Counted from the first letter of the stretch, positions 44,058-55,215 are shown. The stretch: 64,000 nt of DNA from Amyelois transitella (GCF_032362555.1 NC_083520.1:62001-126000), one strand, 5' to 3'. Made by a program: numbers and translations. The notes: generated by a model from the sequence alone, not told the origin.

Positions 44058-44450
44058 GTAAAGCGTCGGTGGTCGAGTCGGTGAGGAGCCTAGTTAAAAT
44101 GCGTGATGTGCGGAAAGGCACAGGTTCAAATCCTCCACCTCGGCCATGTATACCAATGACTATTTTCAAAGTTATGTCCGTAAGTTTGAATACTAACCGA
44201 TGCTGTTATGATGAGGGAAACATCGTGAGGAAACCTGCACATTCAGGCAACTGGATGTGCAACCATGGATTCAATACGGATTAGGTTTACATGCAAAGGT
44301 TGCAGAGGTCAGATGGGAGTCCTTTTTTGTAAAAACCTGACTCCCCCAATCCAGGATCCATGGTCAAAGGCTTACCCCGGGCTCCTCTCCAGAGTAAAAT
44401 GATGCAAACCAAAACCAAAAAATGGGACTAAAGCCAGGAGGAAGAAGAAG
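44058..44450 (+). mobile_element. tRNA-headed SINE (type B), 393 bp
   Basis: The head has a perfect box A (TGGTCGAGTCGG, 44069-44080) and box B (GGTTCAAATCC, 44123-44133). The body contains CATCGTGAGGAAACCTGCAC, GGCAACTGGATGTGCAACCA and CCCCGGGCTCCTCTCCAG. It ends in (GAA)n. Fragments are at 48535-48575, 63169 and 63500. It belongs to polymerase III-transcribed retroposons. Confidence 0.85.
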
Positions 44451-44917
44451 CTATCAGGAAAATTTATATACCTAAAACATTCAGTAAATGGAATATTAAA
44501 TATACGGTTATAGATTTTTTTTTATTTTATCAGAACGAGGACAATACGAACACCTAGGGCTATTAAAAGTGATAATCGAATGACCGATAAAACAATAGAT
44601 AGTCGTGCCAAGGCCCTCACACTGGCGTCGGGCCAGGCAGCAACATCGGAAATAAAACAACCAACTTTGTCACCACACACCACGGTTCAAAATAGTTTGA
44701 TCCTCCTATAAAGCGAATAGTCACACCACTCGGCCTCATGCTAGTCCAATCAAGACTTTAGCTGAATGGAATAAGGTGGAGATTCCTATGAAAGATGTGG
44801 GCTAGTGATGTGATCAGCTCTTTATTTGCGCGGAGGTGTGAGCCGCGCCACCCTGTCTCGACCGCAAGCCAGGTGGCTGCAGGTGACGTTAGGTATAAAA
44901 ATACTTCATAGGTACCT

Positions 44918-45068
44918 ACATACGTACATAACACGTCTTTGTTCCTTACGTGGTAGACAGAGCCAACAGTCTGGAAAATGCTGAAGGAAACCGAGAAGTT
45001 GTATGACTTTAATGAAATTGAGACTCAAATAGTGACAGATCGCTAGCCCATCGTATAAAAGAATTCTC
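44918..45068 (-). mobile_element. GTGCCG element, partial
   Basis: ACATAACACGTCTTTGTTCC..GACAGATCGCTAGCCCATCG. A further + strand fragment is at about 45222-45265. Confidence 0.65.
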
Positions 45069-45313
45069 CATATGAATACCTACATGGTCTTGTATTATGT
45101 AGGTACTTATGTCTATCTATATCAAACCGGGCATCATATGTATATGATCAATTCTATCGCGGAACCATCAAGATGAATGTGGTACCTTGTAAGTACTTCC
45201 CTATCCCATTTTCAAAATAAATCTGTGACTATTGGGTCTCTGTTCCGTAAGGGATATAAACTTGATTTTCTCTGACACAATCGAATAATACACAGCAGCC
45301 ATTCTTTGTGGAA

Positions 45314-45357
45314 GGTTAGTCAGTGACTATTAGGACAAATTCGCGGGCTGCAGCTAG
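45314..45357 (+). mobile_element. Helitron 3' terminus
   Basis: GGACAAATTCGCGGGCTGCAGCTAG|T. Only the end is recognisable. Confidence 0.45.
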
Positions 45358-45630
45358 TATAATGACAATAAAAATGGTTACCGTGAGACAGCCTCTGGGC
45401 AGGATGCAGGTGCCAGAGGTCCAGTATACGGAAGAGATATACAATTTCTCGTGTATATAAAATATGTCGGCTTGGTCCCGGAGCCGCGGATGTGAACGAT
45501 TCCTGAGATAAATACTTCGAAAGCTGTCTCAAAACGTACGTAATTTACTACGACTTACTTACGAAATAACGATCTGACAGATTATAGAAACAGAGTTGCA
45601 TTACATGCATCAGTAACTTAAAAAAATATC

Positions 45631-45636
45631 AATTAG

Positions 45637-45680
<44 letters not shown>

Positions 45681-45720
45681 CTAATTACATATATATATAT
45701 ATATATATATATATGTAATT
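45631..45720. repeat. Two overlapping AT palindromes (cruciform-prone)
   Basis: AATTAGGTAC + (TA)n + GTACCTAATT (45631-45686) overlaps AATTACAT + (AT)n + ATGTAATT (45683-45720). More (TA)n extends to about 45790. Confidence 0.95.
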
Positions 45721-45781
45721 GATATATGTATATATATATACTATATTTATATATAGTCCTTGATATATTATACTATATAAT

Positions 45782-45823
45782 ATATAGTTACGTCTATATC
45801 CCTTGCGGGGTAGACAGAGCCAA
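45782..45823 (-). mobile_element. GTGCCG element, 3' fragment
   Basis: ATAGTTACGTCTATATCCCTTGCGGGGTAGACAGAGCC, directly beside the AT palindromes. Confidence 0.7.
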
Positions 45824-47233
45824 TTTTTTAAAATATTTTTTTTTCATTTTAGATATAATCGATATTTAATTTAAGTATTCAGGAAAGAGGCGTGTTTTAT
45901 GTAATAACAGCGCAAGATAAAAATGTGCTAACTGGACGAAAACGTGGCGTTTCGTGCGGAAATGAAATCGGCGGCGCGCACGGGGCTCGCCATATATCAC
46001 GGCGTAATTCAATTGCAACGCGCGCTGATGACATGATAACATTCGCACCGCCGCGGGCAATAAGTGGGCTAGCCTTGGCCCTTATGTTATTTCTCTATAA
46101 GGATGAAATTTTTATAGGAGAATTGGTTTTATAGGAAATAGGTTTGGTTCCGGTCTAGCTTGGGTTGCTTATGTCAGACTAGAGGAGGCGCGGGTTGCGG
46201 GTGCGTTCTTCTCCCCGCGGTAATTTTGGGTAATCTTCCCTTTAACCATATTAGAAACTTACCTGCCAAAGTTCAAATCTTCTCGACTAGGCGATTTGGG
46301 CTGTGCATTGCCAGTCAGTGATTGACTTTTGACGTGCCGTAACGAAAGACATAGGTTTTATAATAATTAGGTATTACTCGTATGACGGCGCCGTGAATGT
46401 ACCTAAATACAAACCAGTATAACCAGTATTCTTTCGTCCACATTTTTATTCTAAGTTGAAGAAAATGCTGCAGTGCAGTTATAACCGCTTCTTCTGCACT
46501 GACGCCTTGGAAGCGGCAGTAAACTTAGGTTTAAGTAATTTATTTGACGTCAACCAATGTTGTGTAACCAAAAGATTTGACTAATACGAGTATTAAGCGA
46601 TATGAAGTATCCCATAATAATTAATAAAAAAAATCATTTTTTTTTGAGTAACTATTTACACACACAGTTTTAACACGAACTGACCCTATTGCTAGAATTA
46701 CACATCTGTGTTACACATCTAAATGTGAAAAATCCTCACTTAGTTTTTCTCTATCGTTCCGTTCGTGCGTGTTGCACATCACGTGTTTCTGATAAACTTT
46801 GAACTGATGGAAGACGATTTAAAACGAGAAAACTTTATTTTAATAGGAGCACATGTACACTTCGATAATGTCACAGAGTAGAGAGAGCAGCGATACGAAG
46901 TGAGTGAATGAATCTATGATTCTATAAAGGCGCGAAGTTGGAATTATATTTAACAGTTTCACACACTTTGTTATATTGTGGCATTTCAGTCTTTGTAAGC
47001 TCTGCCCTTGGGGTACACGGTTAGTTTTCAAGTCATAATTAGGAGACAACCCTGGCTAAGATCCTCTCAGCATCTGTCTGACCGACTGACCATTACCCCC
47101 GCTCAGTATTCAGAAGGCGCTCGCAGTTAGGCCGCCCGCAAACGTGACGCATCCTACATACACAATGATCTCCGTACAATTTTAATCGGAATAGCGATTA
47201 GTACTACTTAAATATATGGTAGAAATTCTGAAG
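45824..47233. other. Non-coding DNA
   Basis: Contains the interspersed-repeat fragment at 46230-46330 (CTTACCTGCCAAAGTTCAAATC..GGCGATTTGGGCTGTG). No gene was seen. Confidence 0.4.
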
Positions 47234-47438
47234 TACCGTGTGGTTTTCGGAACCTTTGAATATAACCACTCCATCCATATATTTTCCATGGATGTTATAA
47301 AAGGCGACAAGGGATGACAATGGGCTAGAAACCTGTTACTATTTGATTCTCAGTTCCATCATTAATTTCAGTATTTCCAAGATTGTTGGCTCTGGTTACC
47401 TCGCAAGGGATATGGACGTGACTGTATGTATGTATGGT
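47234..47438 (+). mobile_element. GTGCCG element, near full length
   Basis: GTACCGTGTGGTTTTCGG..CATGGATGTTATAAAAGGCGAC..GCAAGGGATATGGACGTGACTGTATGTATGTATGG. A middle segment is deleted. Confidence 0.8.
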
Positions 47439-48258
47439 AGAAATTATTCTCGCAAACACCGTAAGTAGTTTTTTTTTTTTGTTATAAAATTAATTATTTT
47501 GCTGTGTTTTAATACTAACCACAATTTATAGATTCTTTTTACATTAAAAATATTCAATGACCAAAATGTTTGTGTTACCAGTGTGCAAACTAACGTCAAG
47601 AATTATAAATTCTAAATTATAAAAATAAAAAAGGACAAAATAGGGTAAATTCTAACACTGACTAATCACCATTACCTCATTGCCTAACACAAGAAGCTCG
47701 CAACCAAATTATAAGTGGTCCGTCAAACTTAGTGCTGTGGACTATTCGTCTATGTCGGGGCGTAGAGCCACAGCAGGCAGCAGACCAGGAAGTTATCACA
47801 AACTTGAAATTCTCACGCGTTTAATATTAAACGGACGAACGTAAAAATTTTCACGCCAATTAATTTGGCTAAATTGTCTTGTAAGCTAGTCTCATTTGCG
47901 TATTTCCATCAGCGGATTTTATTTATTCTGCAAAATTGACTGGTGTCATTTATTTACTATCACACTATCAACGGCGAAGGTGATCTTCTGTTCATTTGCG
48001 CTGTGGCCCGGGTTCGAGAAGTTTGTTCGCGGAAGTGCGCATGATAAATGTTCCTCCCGGATTGACGCAGGAACAGATCGGGCCGGCTCCCTGGAATTAT
48101 TTCATAGAGCCCGGGATTGATACCCCGCGCCAGCTGGCACTTCATGACTTACATTTTGCGAGGAACAACCTAGTAAGGATTAAGTTAATGTATAGCATTC
48201 ATTTCGATTCAGTACAAAGGAGATAATAACAATCATTTCCAAAATATAACTCAATTAT
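47439..48258. other. Non-coding DNA
   Basis: A GC-richer stretch at 47995-48140 is open in several frames (for example PPGLTQEQIGPAPWNYFIEP) but has no flanking splice sites or known domain. It is otherwise unremarkable. Confidence 0.35.
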
Positions 48259-48523
48259 CATCATTATAAATGCAAAAGTATATTTTTTTTTGTATTTAGG
48301 TAACCGCGTCATGAGTTATCTACTGATTTATCTTCTTGAAATATCACGAGTCTCGTGAAAGGCTAGGGTGGTTTTCATAACGGTAAAAACAGTTCCCGTG
48401 TGATTTGCGCAAAACCTGATTTCTTTTGTAGTTAGCGCTAAATTCGTTGCTTAATGTAGATGGTGATAATTACGTCGTTTTTTGTAGATGGCGCTCAATT
48501 CACGTGGGCGAAGCTGTAGAAGA
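48259..48523 (+). mobile_element. Diverged Helitron, same family as 20057-20319
   Basis: Shares ATCATTATAAATGCAAAAG, CTTCTTGAAATATCACG and TGTAGATGGCGCTCAATTCACGTGGGCGAAGCTG. The CTAG end is mutated. Confidence 0.65.
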
Positions 48524-48534
48524 GATATAGAGAA

Positions 48535-48575
48535 CCTACGCATCTAGGCAACTGGATGAGAAACCATGATCAAGT
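48535..48575 (+). mobile_element. Type B SINE fragment
   Basis: AACCTACGCATCTAGGCAACTGGATGAGAAACCATGA matches the middle of the SINE at 44058. Confidence 0.5.
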
Positions 48576-50349
48576 ATAGAGCAGGCACATCAGTAGTAGA
48601 AGTAAGTGTACTGGGCCAGTAATAGGCGCAGTAGACCATCCTTATATAGGCGCCAGGCGGTTTACATTCTTGGTAAAAAGTTACTTTTTGATGTGTTTTT
48701 GACAGGTAACCTAACTTTTATCGGGACCTTTCATTCCTTTTTTTTGTAGGTGCCGTTGTTATAACTACCCATCAGTCATCCTTCCTGGTGTACCTAACAA
48801 GATATAATTACACCATCACAAAACTTCGTGGAAAATATTGTCTCATAAGGCCAGGTCACGAACTCTCGGAACACGATCCAGCCGCCTCCGTAATACTAAC
48901 GTTTAAATTTGTCTCTATGACAGCGAGTTGTGATGATGTGGCAACTCATTACGCAGCCATTATCTCGAGAGCCCGAGCTCGCCAACCCTTTGATCCTCCA
49001 GCCGACATCTTCAATGTTTGGGGATCTGTAACTAAGAAAAACGATATATTTGCAAGGTCCATTGTCGGACTAGGAAATGTTTAAATTATCAGTTTAGTTT
49101 TAACAAAAAAGGTCAGGCGTTGTAGGGTTTTAATTATAGATCGCTTTACTTTTTTACTTTTTAAGATTAATGGCTCTGTCTACCTCGTTAGGTATAAAGA
49201 CATTATCTTGCACGATGTTCTTTCAATCTCAGTATGAGTCGTCATGCCCCATCTCTTTACAATATTGCGATATTTTGTCTCTTCACGGAAAAGCCAATTC
49301 ACACATATGTAAGAATACGTGTATTTAAATTGGAAGTGAAGTCTTGCGTCAAAAGATGCTTTATAATTAGTCCAGGGGCGCAGGCACAGCAAAGAAGTCG
49401 GCCTTGATCTTGAGAAATGACCGCGCCATCTAGCGGGATCTAACGATTTTTTGCGAGAAGAATTGGCTTAATGCCACACTTATCTTACCTGAAGACGCCA
49501 AGTTGATACTAAATGAACATCTTGTGTGTGACAGTGATATATTCAGCAGTGACATTTCTTTTTGATATTTTGCAAATAAACTAGACGCGAAGGTCAGTAA
49601 CAATGATATTAGTGGACATTCGGACGAAGACATGACGTTAATAGTAAACGTTACAGATTCTATGAATAATCATGTTGTTACGACGGTTCAAAATATAGCA
49701 ATTGATAACAATTTGACAAGTATAAAAGTATCTAAATGCGCATGTTTTTTCATTGGTACGAACGAACTATATCGTTACAAAATTTTGTTAGAAAAAAGGC
49801 TACCTTTAAATGCAAAATATATCCAATTCGGTCAAAATGAAATTGAGAAAAAAGACGTTGTAACAACTAGGCAGGCTGTTTGCAAAATATAACATTTTCA
49901 AACGCAAATGATAAGAATTAAGTACCATTAGCATTACTCTATTATATTTACAATATAATTATTGTTGTCATTCTACTCCGTACAAGCATATTTAGATTCA
50001 AAAAGTAAATAAATGTGACGTATTGCAGTGCCTGTAAAAGGTTGCAAGTTATAAGCTCCATTCCTAATTTTTAGACCAATGTATGGCACTTAGTTGCCAA
50101 ATAAGTAAATATAAACATTATTGTAAATTTGTCCATCCCAGCCCATCAGCTGATTGACGTTTCCCGTGACCAGAACGCTGGAACCTTCTTAGGTCATCGT
50201 ATAAGCAGTGCCATTAACGTGACAATGCTCCAGCCTTCAGGGCGCGATGCCGCAGACGAATGAAATTAAACTTTCTTAAAAGATCTCTCTCAAATAGGGA
50301 TGCTTTGATGTCAACCGCAATAGTTTAAAATGTTTCTTGTATGATTTTA
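48576..50349. other. Non-coding DNA with two unassigned ORFs
   Basis: ORFs at 48788-49084 (98 codons, + strand) and 49632-49892 (86 codons, + strand; MTLIVNVTDSMNNHVVTTVQ) have no recognised domain. The second lies in DNA where upstream sequence continues a similar composition and could be transposon-derived. A GTGCCG 3' fragment is at 49161-49207. Confidence 0.35.
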
Positions 50350-50445
50350 CTAGCGTCTCGCCTCGGCTTTCGTTTGTACTAGCGTCCCGCCCGGATAGCA
50401 TTTATAGATAGAAGGTTGATACCTTCTTAAAACCCTCTTTCCATC
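50350..50445 (-). mobile_element. Two adjacent Helitron 3' ends
   Basis: CTAG termini at 50350 and 50379, only 29 bp apart and both on the minus strand, each followed by GCG(T)C(T/C)CGCC as in the terminus at 43847. Confidence 0.6.
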
Positions 50446-50695
50446 ATTTTAATAAATAAATATATACGGGACAAACTACACAGATTGAGTTATCATCGAA
50501 GTAAGTTCGAGATTTGTGTTACGTGATACTAACTCAGCGATACTATATTTTATAATAAATACTTATATAGATAAACATCCAAGACCTAGACCAATCAGAG
50601 AAAGTTCGTTTCTCATCATGCCCTGGCCAGGATTCGAACCCGGGACCTGCGGTGTCACAGACAAGCATATTATCGCTGCGCCACAGAGGCGGTCA
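50446..50695 (-). mobile_element. tRNA-headed SINE (type A)
   Basis: On the minus strand the head CCGCCTCTGTGGCGCAGCGA has box A, and GGTTCGAATCC (50630-50640) is a perfect box B. The tail ends AATAAATAAATATATACGGG on the + strand. The same family is at 51503 and 53876. Confidence 0.85.
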
Positions 50696-51072
50696 CAAAT
50701 TCAAATCAATCCGTCTACAAATTGCCAAGATTAGCACATACCTATGTACATACAGAGAGAAATGTGTAGTGATACGTGCCATACACATTATATTCTCCTC
50801 ATAATTCAGAACAGAAATTTTACATCAACAGTAATAATTCATCCATCAATATTATGAAATAATGAAATACCTCCGTATTTCATACTCAAGTTTGATTGAT
50901 GGAAAAAGAATGGAGAATCCTCGGAAGCCAGAAATTCCTTTTGCACACACGTGTAATCCCCAATACAAGTACTTGTCCCGAGTGTAGGGGGGGGGGGAGG
51001 GTTCCCACATCGAAGCGATGATTCCGTCCAAACTGAAAACTTTTCCTAGGAAAACCAGTGAACATAAATAAA

Positions 51073-51315
51073 TATATACAGACATATAGTCACGTCTGTA
51101 TCCCTTGCAGGGTAGACAGAGCCAACCGTCTTGAAAAACCAATAGGCCACGTTCCACTGTTTGGTTTAATGATAGATTGAGATTCAAATAGTGATAGGTT
51201 GCTAGCCCATCGCCTTTCAAAGTTTATGAGCATATCTCTTAGTCGCCTTTTACGCTATCCATGGGAAAGAGATGGAGTGGTCCTATTCTTTTTTGTTTTG
51301 GAGCCACACGGCACG
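51073..51315 (-). mobile_element. GTGCCG element, near full length
   Basis: TATAGTCACGTCTGTATCCCTTGCAGGG..GGAGTGGTCCTATTC..GAGCCACACGGCAC. Confidence 0.85.
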
Positions 51316-51317
51316 GA

Positions 51318-51400
51318 AAAATATATACGGAACAAAATGGTATTGAACTGAATTGAATTAGCCTCGCGGTAAGTTCGAAACTTATTCAACGAGCTATTAG
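51318..51400 (-). mobile_element. Type A SINE, 3' fragment
   Basis: AAATATATACGGAACAAAATGG..TTAGCCTCGCGGTAAGTTCGA matches the tail half of the SINE at 50446. Confidence 0.6.
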
Positions 51401-51502
51401 AATTCTTGGATATACCCTCGGGAGCGAAGATCGGGGGAAAACGTTAGTTTTACAAGATTAGTTAGTTTATTAGTTTTTCAAAATTTCGCGTTGCATTTCG
51501 AT

Positions 51503-51770
51503 GGCCACTGTGGCGCAGCGGTAGTACGCTTGTCTGTGACACCGGAGGTCCTGGGTTCGAATCCCGGCCAGGGTATGATGAAAAATAACTTTTTCTGATT
51601 ATTCTGGGTCTTGGATGCTTATCTATATAAGTATTTATTATAAAATACAGTACCTATCGTTGAGTTAGTATTTCGTAACACAAGTCTCGAACTTACTTCG
51701 AGGCTAACTCAATATGTGTAATTTGTCCTGTATATATTTATTATTTATATAGGTATATTTATTATACCAG
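51503..51770 (+). mobile_element. tRNA-headed SINE (type A), complete head
   Basis: Box A TGGCGCAGCGG at 51511-51521 and box B GGTTCGAATCC at 51554-51564 both fit the polymerase III consensus. The body contains TGATTATTCTGGGTCTTGGA and AACTTACTTCGAGGCTAAC. The tail is TATTTATTATTTAT. It is a retroposon, not a tRNA gene, because no acceptor stem closes the head. Confidence 0.88.
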
Positions 51771-51787
51771 TTGCGGTATACGGTCAC

Positions 51788-51867
51788 CGAGCGACCACGG
51801 ATCATTGTGACTTGATTCCAAACATCTGACATAAATTAAAGGTACGTTACGTGCGCGTTTAATACCT
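51788..51867 (+). repeat. Dispersed repeat shared with 15488-15571
   Basis: GCGACCACGGATCATTGTGAC..GGTACGTTACGTGCGCGTTTAATACC. Confidence 0.65.
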
Positions 51868-51872
51868 TCGTC

Positions 51873-52350
51873 CGCGTGGAATAGTTATTTTGGGCATCAT
51901 TGAAGCCCTCAAGGATGAATAAGTTTTCCCGTTTTTTTCACATATATGATCACGTCTTTATCCCTTGCAGGGTAGACAGAGCCAACAGTCTTGTAAAGAC
52001 TGATAGGCCAAGTTCAGCTGTTTGGCTTTAAGATAGAATTGAGATTCAAATAGTGACAGGTTGCTAGCCCATCGCCTAAAAGAAGAATCCCAAGTTTATA
52101 AGCCTATCCCTTAGTCGCCTTTTACGACATCCATGGGAAAGAGATGGAGTGGTCTTATTATTTTTTTTCACATTTTCCATTATTTCTTCGCTCCTAATAG
52201 TGGCAGTGTGATGTTATATAGCCTAAAGCCTTCCTCGATATATGGTCTATTTAACACAAAAAAAAATTCAATTCGAACCAGTAGTTCTTGAGATTAGCGC
52301 GTTCAAACAAAAAAAAAACAATCTCTTCAGCTGTATAATATTAGCATAGA
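51873..52350 (-). mobile_element. Helitron interrupted by a GTGCCG element
   Basis: The minus strand starts A|TCTATGCTAATATTATACAGC (52350) and resembles 15585-15847 through CTACTGGTTCGAATTG, ATAACATCACACTGCCAC and GATGCCCAAAATAACTATTC. It is split by the insertion at 51944-52161, and its 3' end is truncated. Confidence 0.8.
51944..52161 (-). mobile_element. GTGCCG element nested in Helitron
   Basis: Flanked by TTTTTTTCACAT at 51932-51943 and 52162-52173, a 12-bp target duplication inside the Helitron. The 5' end (GTGCCG part) is missing. Confidence 0.9.
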
Positions 52351-53235
52351 TAAATAGTATAATAGTCTTACAGACCGCCTTTCGGTGCTTTCCACATTCA
52401 GTGTTGCGACTGTTGTTTCCACCCCAATAGGGATGAAGACATGTTAAATGTAATATGTTCATAATGAGTTTTATGTATGCTCATGACGCATGGTAACCCT
52501 ATTCGGGGGTGAGGTGGGAGGGGTTCACCTGCTTCATCCCGCTACAGACGAGCGGCGATCGTAATCCCGCAAGCAAACACTGCCCTTATAAAATACTCTC
52601 ATGTAAGCACACCCTTATTACTGCTTTTATACTTATTGTAAGACACCGGATCGAGTGCTGACGATGCGTGAAGGTACATAAATCTGGATTAATTAGAATA
52701 GAATCACCCCATATCTTTCCCGTGGAAGGCGACTAAAGGATTGCTTCCATGGAATTTTCCACAAATTAAAGTAGGTACAAATGTTTTTTTCCAGAAGATC
52801 TAGTTCCTTTGCCACATTTTATCCAAATCGGTGCATAAGCTTTTGAATATATTCGTTACAAATGAAAAGTTTATGTATTTCCGTTAACACTTCTGTATGT
52901 TCTTTCTGTACGTTAAAATATGAAAAGGTTTCCTCTTGAAATATAAGTACATATTAAATAACAGATAACCTGATTTAGAAACATAACTAGCGACTAATAC
53001 CTTCGACCAAAAAAAAAACGTACAAGCGGATCTTGGTCGTACAAAGTAGTATAAAGTTACAGTTAACGCCAGCTGGCTTTTGTTTTTTGTTGTTCCCAGC
53101 ACTGGCGGGATGTGGCCGGTTCTCCGAAACTGTTGCGAATTCGGGATGTCCGCTTTTTCCTGTTTTTGTGGTCACCTGGCCGGGCGACACAGGATGTTGT
53201 CCGCCATTTTATGTTTAGGGATAGTGTTAGCCTGC
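52351..53235. other. Non-coding DNA
   Basis: A GTGCCG fragment is at about 52697-52752. A diverged repeat fragment is at 52780-52870 (CACATTTTATCCAAATCGGTGC). A GC-richer block lies at 53085-53215, with overlapping open frames on both strands but no coding signature. Confidence 0.4.
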
Positions 53236-53485
53236 GGTTGTCGTGTGGTTCTCGACATTTTAGAATTGGACCACTCCTTTCCATGGATGTTGTAGAAAGC
53301 GACTAAGGGCTTCCCGTGCAGATTGTAAAAGTCAATCGAGGGAACAGTTTATAAGCTTGGGATTATTTTTATAGGTAAGCGATGCTCTAGCAACCTGTCA
53401 CTACCTCAATCTGGCCTTCCAGTCTTTTGAATATTTTGTCTACCCTTTTAGGGGATAAAGACATGATTATATGTATGTATGTATA
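53236..53485 (+). mobile_element. GTGCCG element, near full length
   Basis: GTCGTGTGGTTCTCGAC..CCATGGATGTTGTAGAAAGCGAC..GGGATAAAGACATGATTATATGTATGTATGTAT. Confidence 0.8.
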
Positions 53486-53674
53486 GATAAAGCGACAGAA
53501 TGCACGCAAACATTCATAGATAGTTAAATGTAATGTTGGAATTGCGGGGGAGCGTTCCCGGAAATTGATTCCCAATCGGATGGAAATGAGCGCCCGCTGG
53601 CGCCCGAATTCAATGATGAGAAAAAGATGTTATGAAAAAAAAACAAGGTCAAACTGAACTGGTTTGCTTTGCAG

Positions 53675-53769
53675 GAACTATAGATGTTCTTGAGACAGAC
53701 TGTTGGTGGCGGCCGCTACTAGATGACTTAGAAGCTCGAATTGAGAAACTTACTACTACTGTAACTTCC
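53675..53769 (+). CDS. Candidate internal exon, unknown gene
   Basis: Acceptor GGTTTGCTTTGCAG and donor AACTTCC|GTAAGT are both strong. Between them one frame is open for 31 codons (TIDVLETDCWWRPLLDDLEA, then RIEKLTTTVTS), with the other two frames closed early. The peptide is amphipathic and Trp-rich at its start, and ends as a likely coiled coil. It needs one base from an upstream exon and ends in phase 0. I do not recognise the protein. Its neighbours are repeats only, so if real it belongs to a gene with very long introns. Confidence 0.45.
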
Positions 53770-53796
53770 GTAAGTTCAATAAAAGCATGAGTTAAC

Positions 53797-54258
53797 CTGC
53801 CGTGTTGTGTGGGGCCGGCACTTCAGAATAGAACGACTTCATATCTTTCCCATGGATGTCGTAAAAGTCGACTTAAATAAATAAATAAATATATACGGGA
53901 CAAATTACACTGATCGAGTTAGCCTCGAAGTAAGTTCGAGACTTGTATTACGAAATACTAACTCAACGAAACTATTTTTTATAATAAATACTTATATTGA
54001 TAAACTTCCAAGACCCAAGCCAATCAGAAAAAGTTCTTTTCTCATCATGCCCTGGCCGGGATTCGAACCCGGGACCTCCGATTTCACAGACAAGCGTACA
54101 GCCGCTGCGCCACAGAGGCCGTCAAAGAGACTTAGAGAGAGGCGTTGCAGGCGATGGTCTAGCAACCTGTCTCTGTTTGAATTTCAATTCCACCATTACG
54201 CCATACAGCTGAACAAGGACGCTCTGTCTACTCTGCAAGGGATAGAGACGTGATTTTT
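53797..54258 (+). mobile_element. GTGCCG element split by a type A SINE
   Basis: The 5' part is 53797-53875 (GCCGTGTTGTGTGGGGCCGGCAC..GTCGTAAAAGTCGACTTA). The 3' part is 54129-54258 (GGCGATGGTCTAGCAACCTG..AAGGGATAGAGACGTGATTTTTATAT). Confidence 0.8.
53876..54128 (-). mobile_element. tRNA-headed SINE (type A) inserted in GTGCCG element
   Basis: Flanked by GACTTA at 53870-53875 and 54129-54134. The minus-strand head GCCTCTGTGGCGCAGCGGC and box B GGTTCGAATCCC are intact. Confidence 0.88.
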
Positions 54259-54629
54259 ATATAATTCGAGGTGAATAAAACAGTTTTGTATGCTTCAACC
54301 ATCCAGATATAGAACCACAGTGTGGGACATTTCTACAGGGTTTATCATGGCCCTTTCTTCCTTTAAAATCATTTGTCAGATGTTGTCCAAAACAAATGAT
54401 TACAATTCAATAATGACCCCTCATCGGTCGGCCATCTCACCAACAGATTGTATGAAATTCAAACGCGCCATTAGGAGGCGGAGACTTCCCGCTACGCCGG
54501 CGTGGAAACAACGTTGTTATGCTGAATAAGTAATTTCAATTTACATTTGTTTTGCTGGCACTAGAAAGAATCGTTGTTTCTTTATTCTTGGTCCATGGTA
54601 AGTACTTGAGTAAGTATAAAACATACTTC

Positions 54630-54891
54630 CATACGTACATATAGTCACGTCTATATAAGGATCTATATAAGGGAAGGTAGGGCAGGGTAGACAGAGCCAA
54701 AAGTCTAGAAAAGACTGAATGCGTCATGAAGGAACTGAGATTTAAATAGTGACAGGTTGCTAGCTTATCTCCTACAAGAGGTATCCCAAGTAAATAAGCC
54801 TATCCCTTATCCGCCTTTTACGACATCCATGGGAAAGATATGAAATGGTTCTATTTGAAAGTGCCGGAAACCACATGGCATAAATCTTTAA
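54630..54891 (-). mobile_element. GTGCCG element, full length, diverged
   Basis: It contains a small tandem expansion (TCTATATAAGGATCTATATAAGG). It ends GTGCCGGAAACCACATGGCA. Confidence 0.8.
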
Positions 54892-54916
54892 ACTGAACCT
54901 AATTCAAACACTAAAA

Positions 54917-55121
54917 TCCTACTACTATTATAAAGGCGAAAGTTTGTATGGATGTATGGATGTTTGTTACTCTTTCACGCAAAAACTACTGAACCGATTA
55001 CCATGAAATTTGGTATGTAGGTAGCTGAAGACCCAGAATAACACATAGGCTACTTTTTATCGCAGAGTTCCCGCGGGATTGATAGGGTTTCCATGCGGAC
55101 GAAGTCGCGGGCGGCCTCTAG
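54917..55121 (+). mobile_element. Non-autonomous Helitron, 205 bp
   Basis: A|TCCTACTACTATTATAAAGG..GACGAAGTCGCGGGCGGCCTCTAG|T. Both ends are intact. Confidence 0.88.
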
Positions 55122-55167
55122 TATCTAATAAACAAAATGAACTCGGTAAATACATGTTGATAACGCA

Positions 55168-55215
55168 CGCTTCTTTCTCGGAGGGATAGGCAGAGACTAT
55201 GTCTTTCGCATCTTT
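55168..55215 (-). mobile_element. LINE 3'-end fragment
   Basis: GCTTCTTTCTCGGAGGGATAGGCAGAGACTATGTC, inverse of the LINE tail. Confidence 0.55.

Noticed and set aside
48788..49084. 98-codon ORF (MYLTRYNYTITKLRGKYCLI..)
   Set aside because: No recognisable domain, start context or splice sites. I could not separate it from chance, so it is not called a gene.
51503..51570. Possible tRNA gene (box A and box B intact)
   Set aside because: The acceptor stem does not pair and a SINE body with AT tail follows directly. Three copies in different places show it is a retroposon head.
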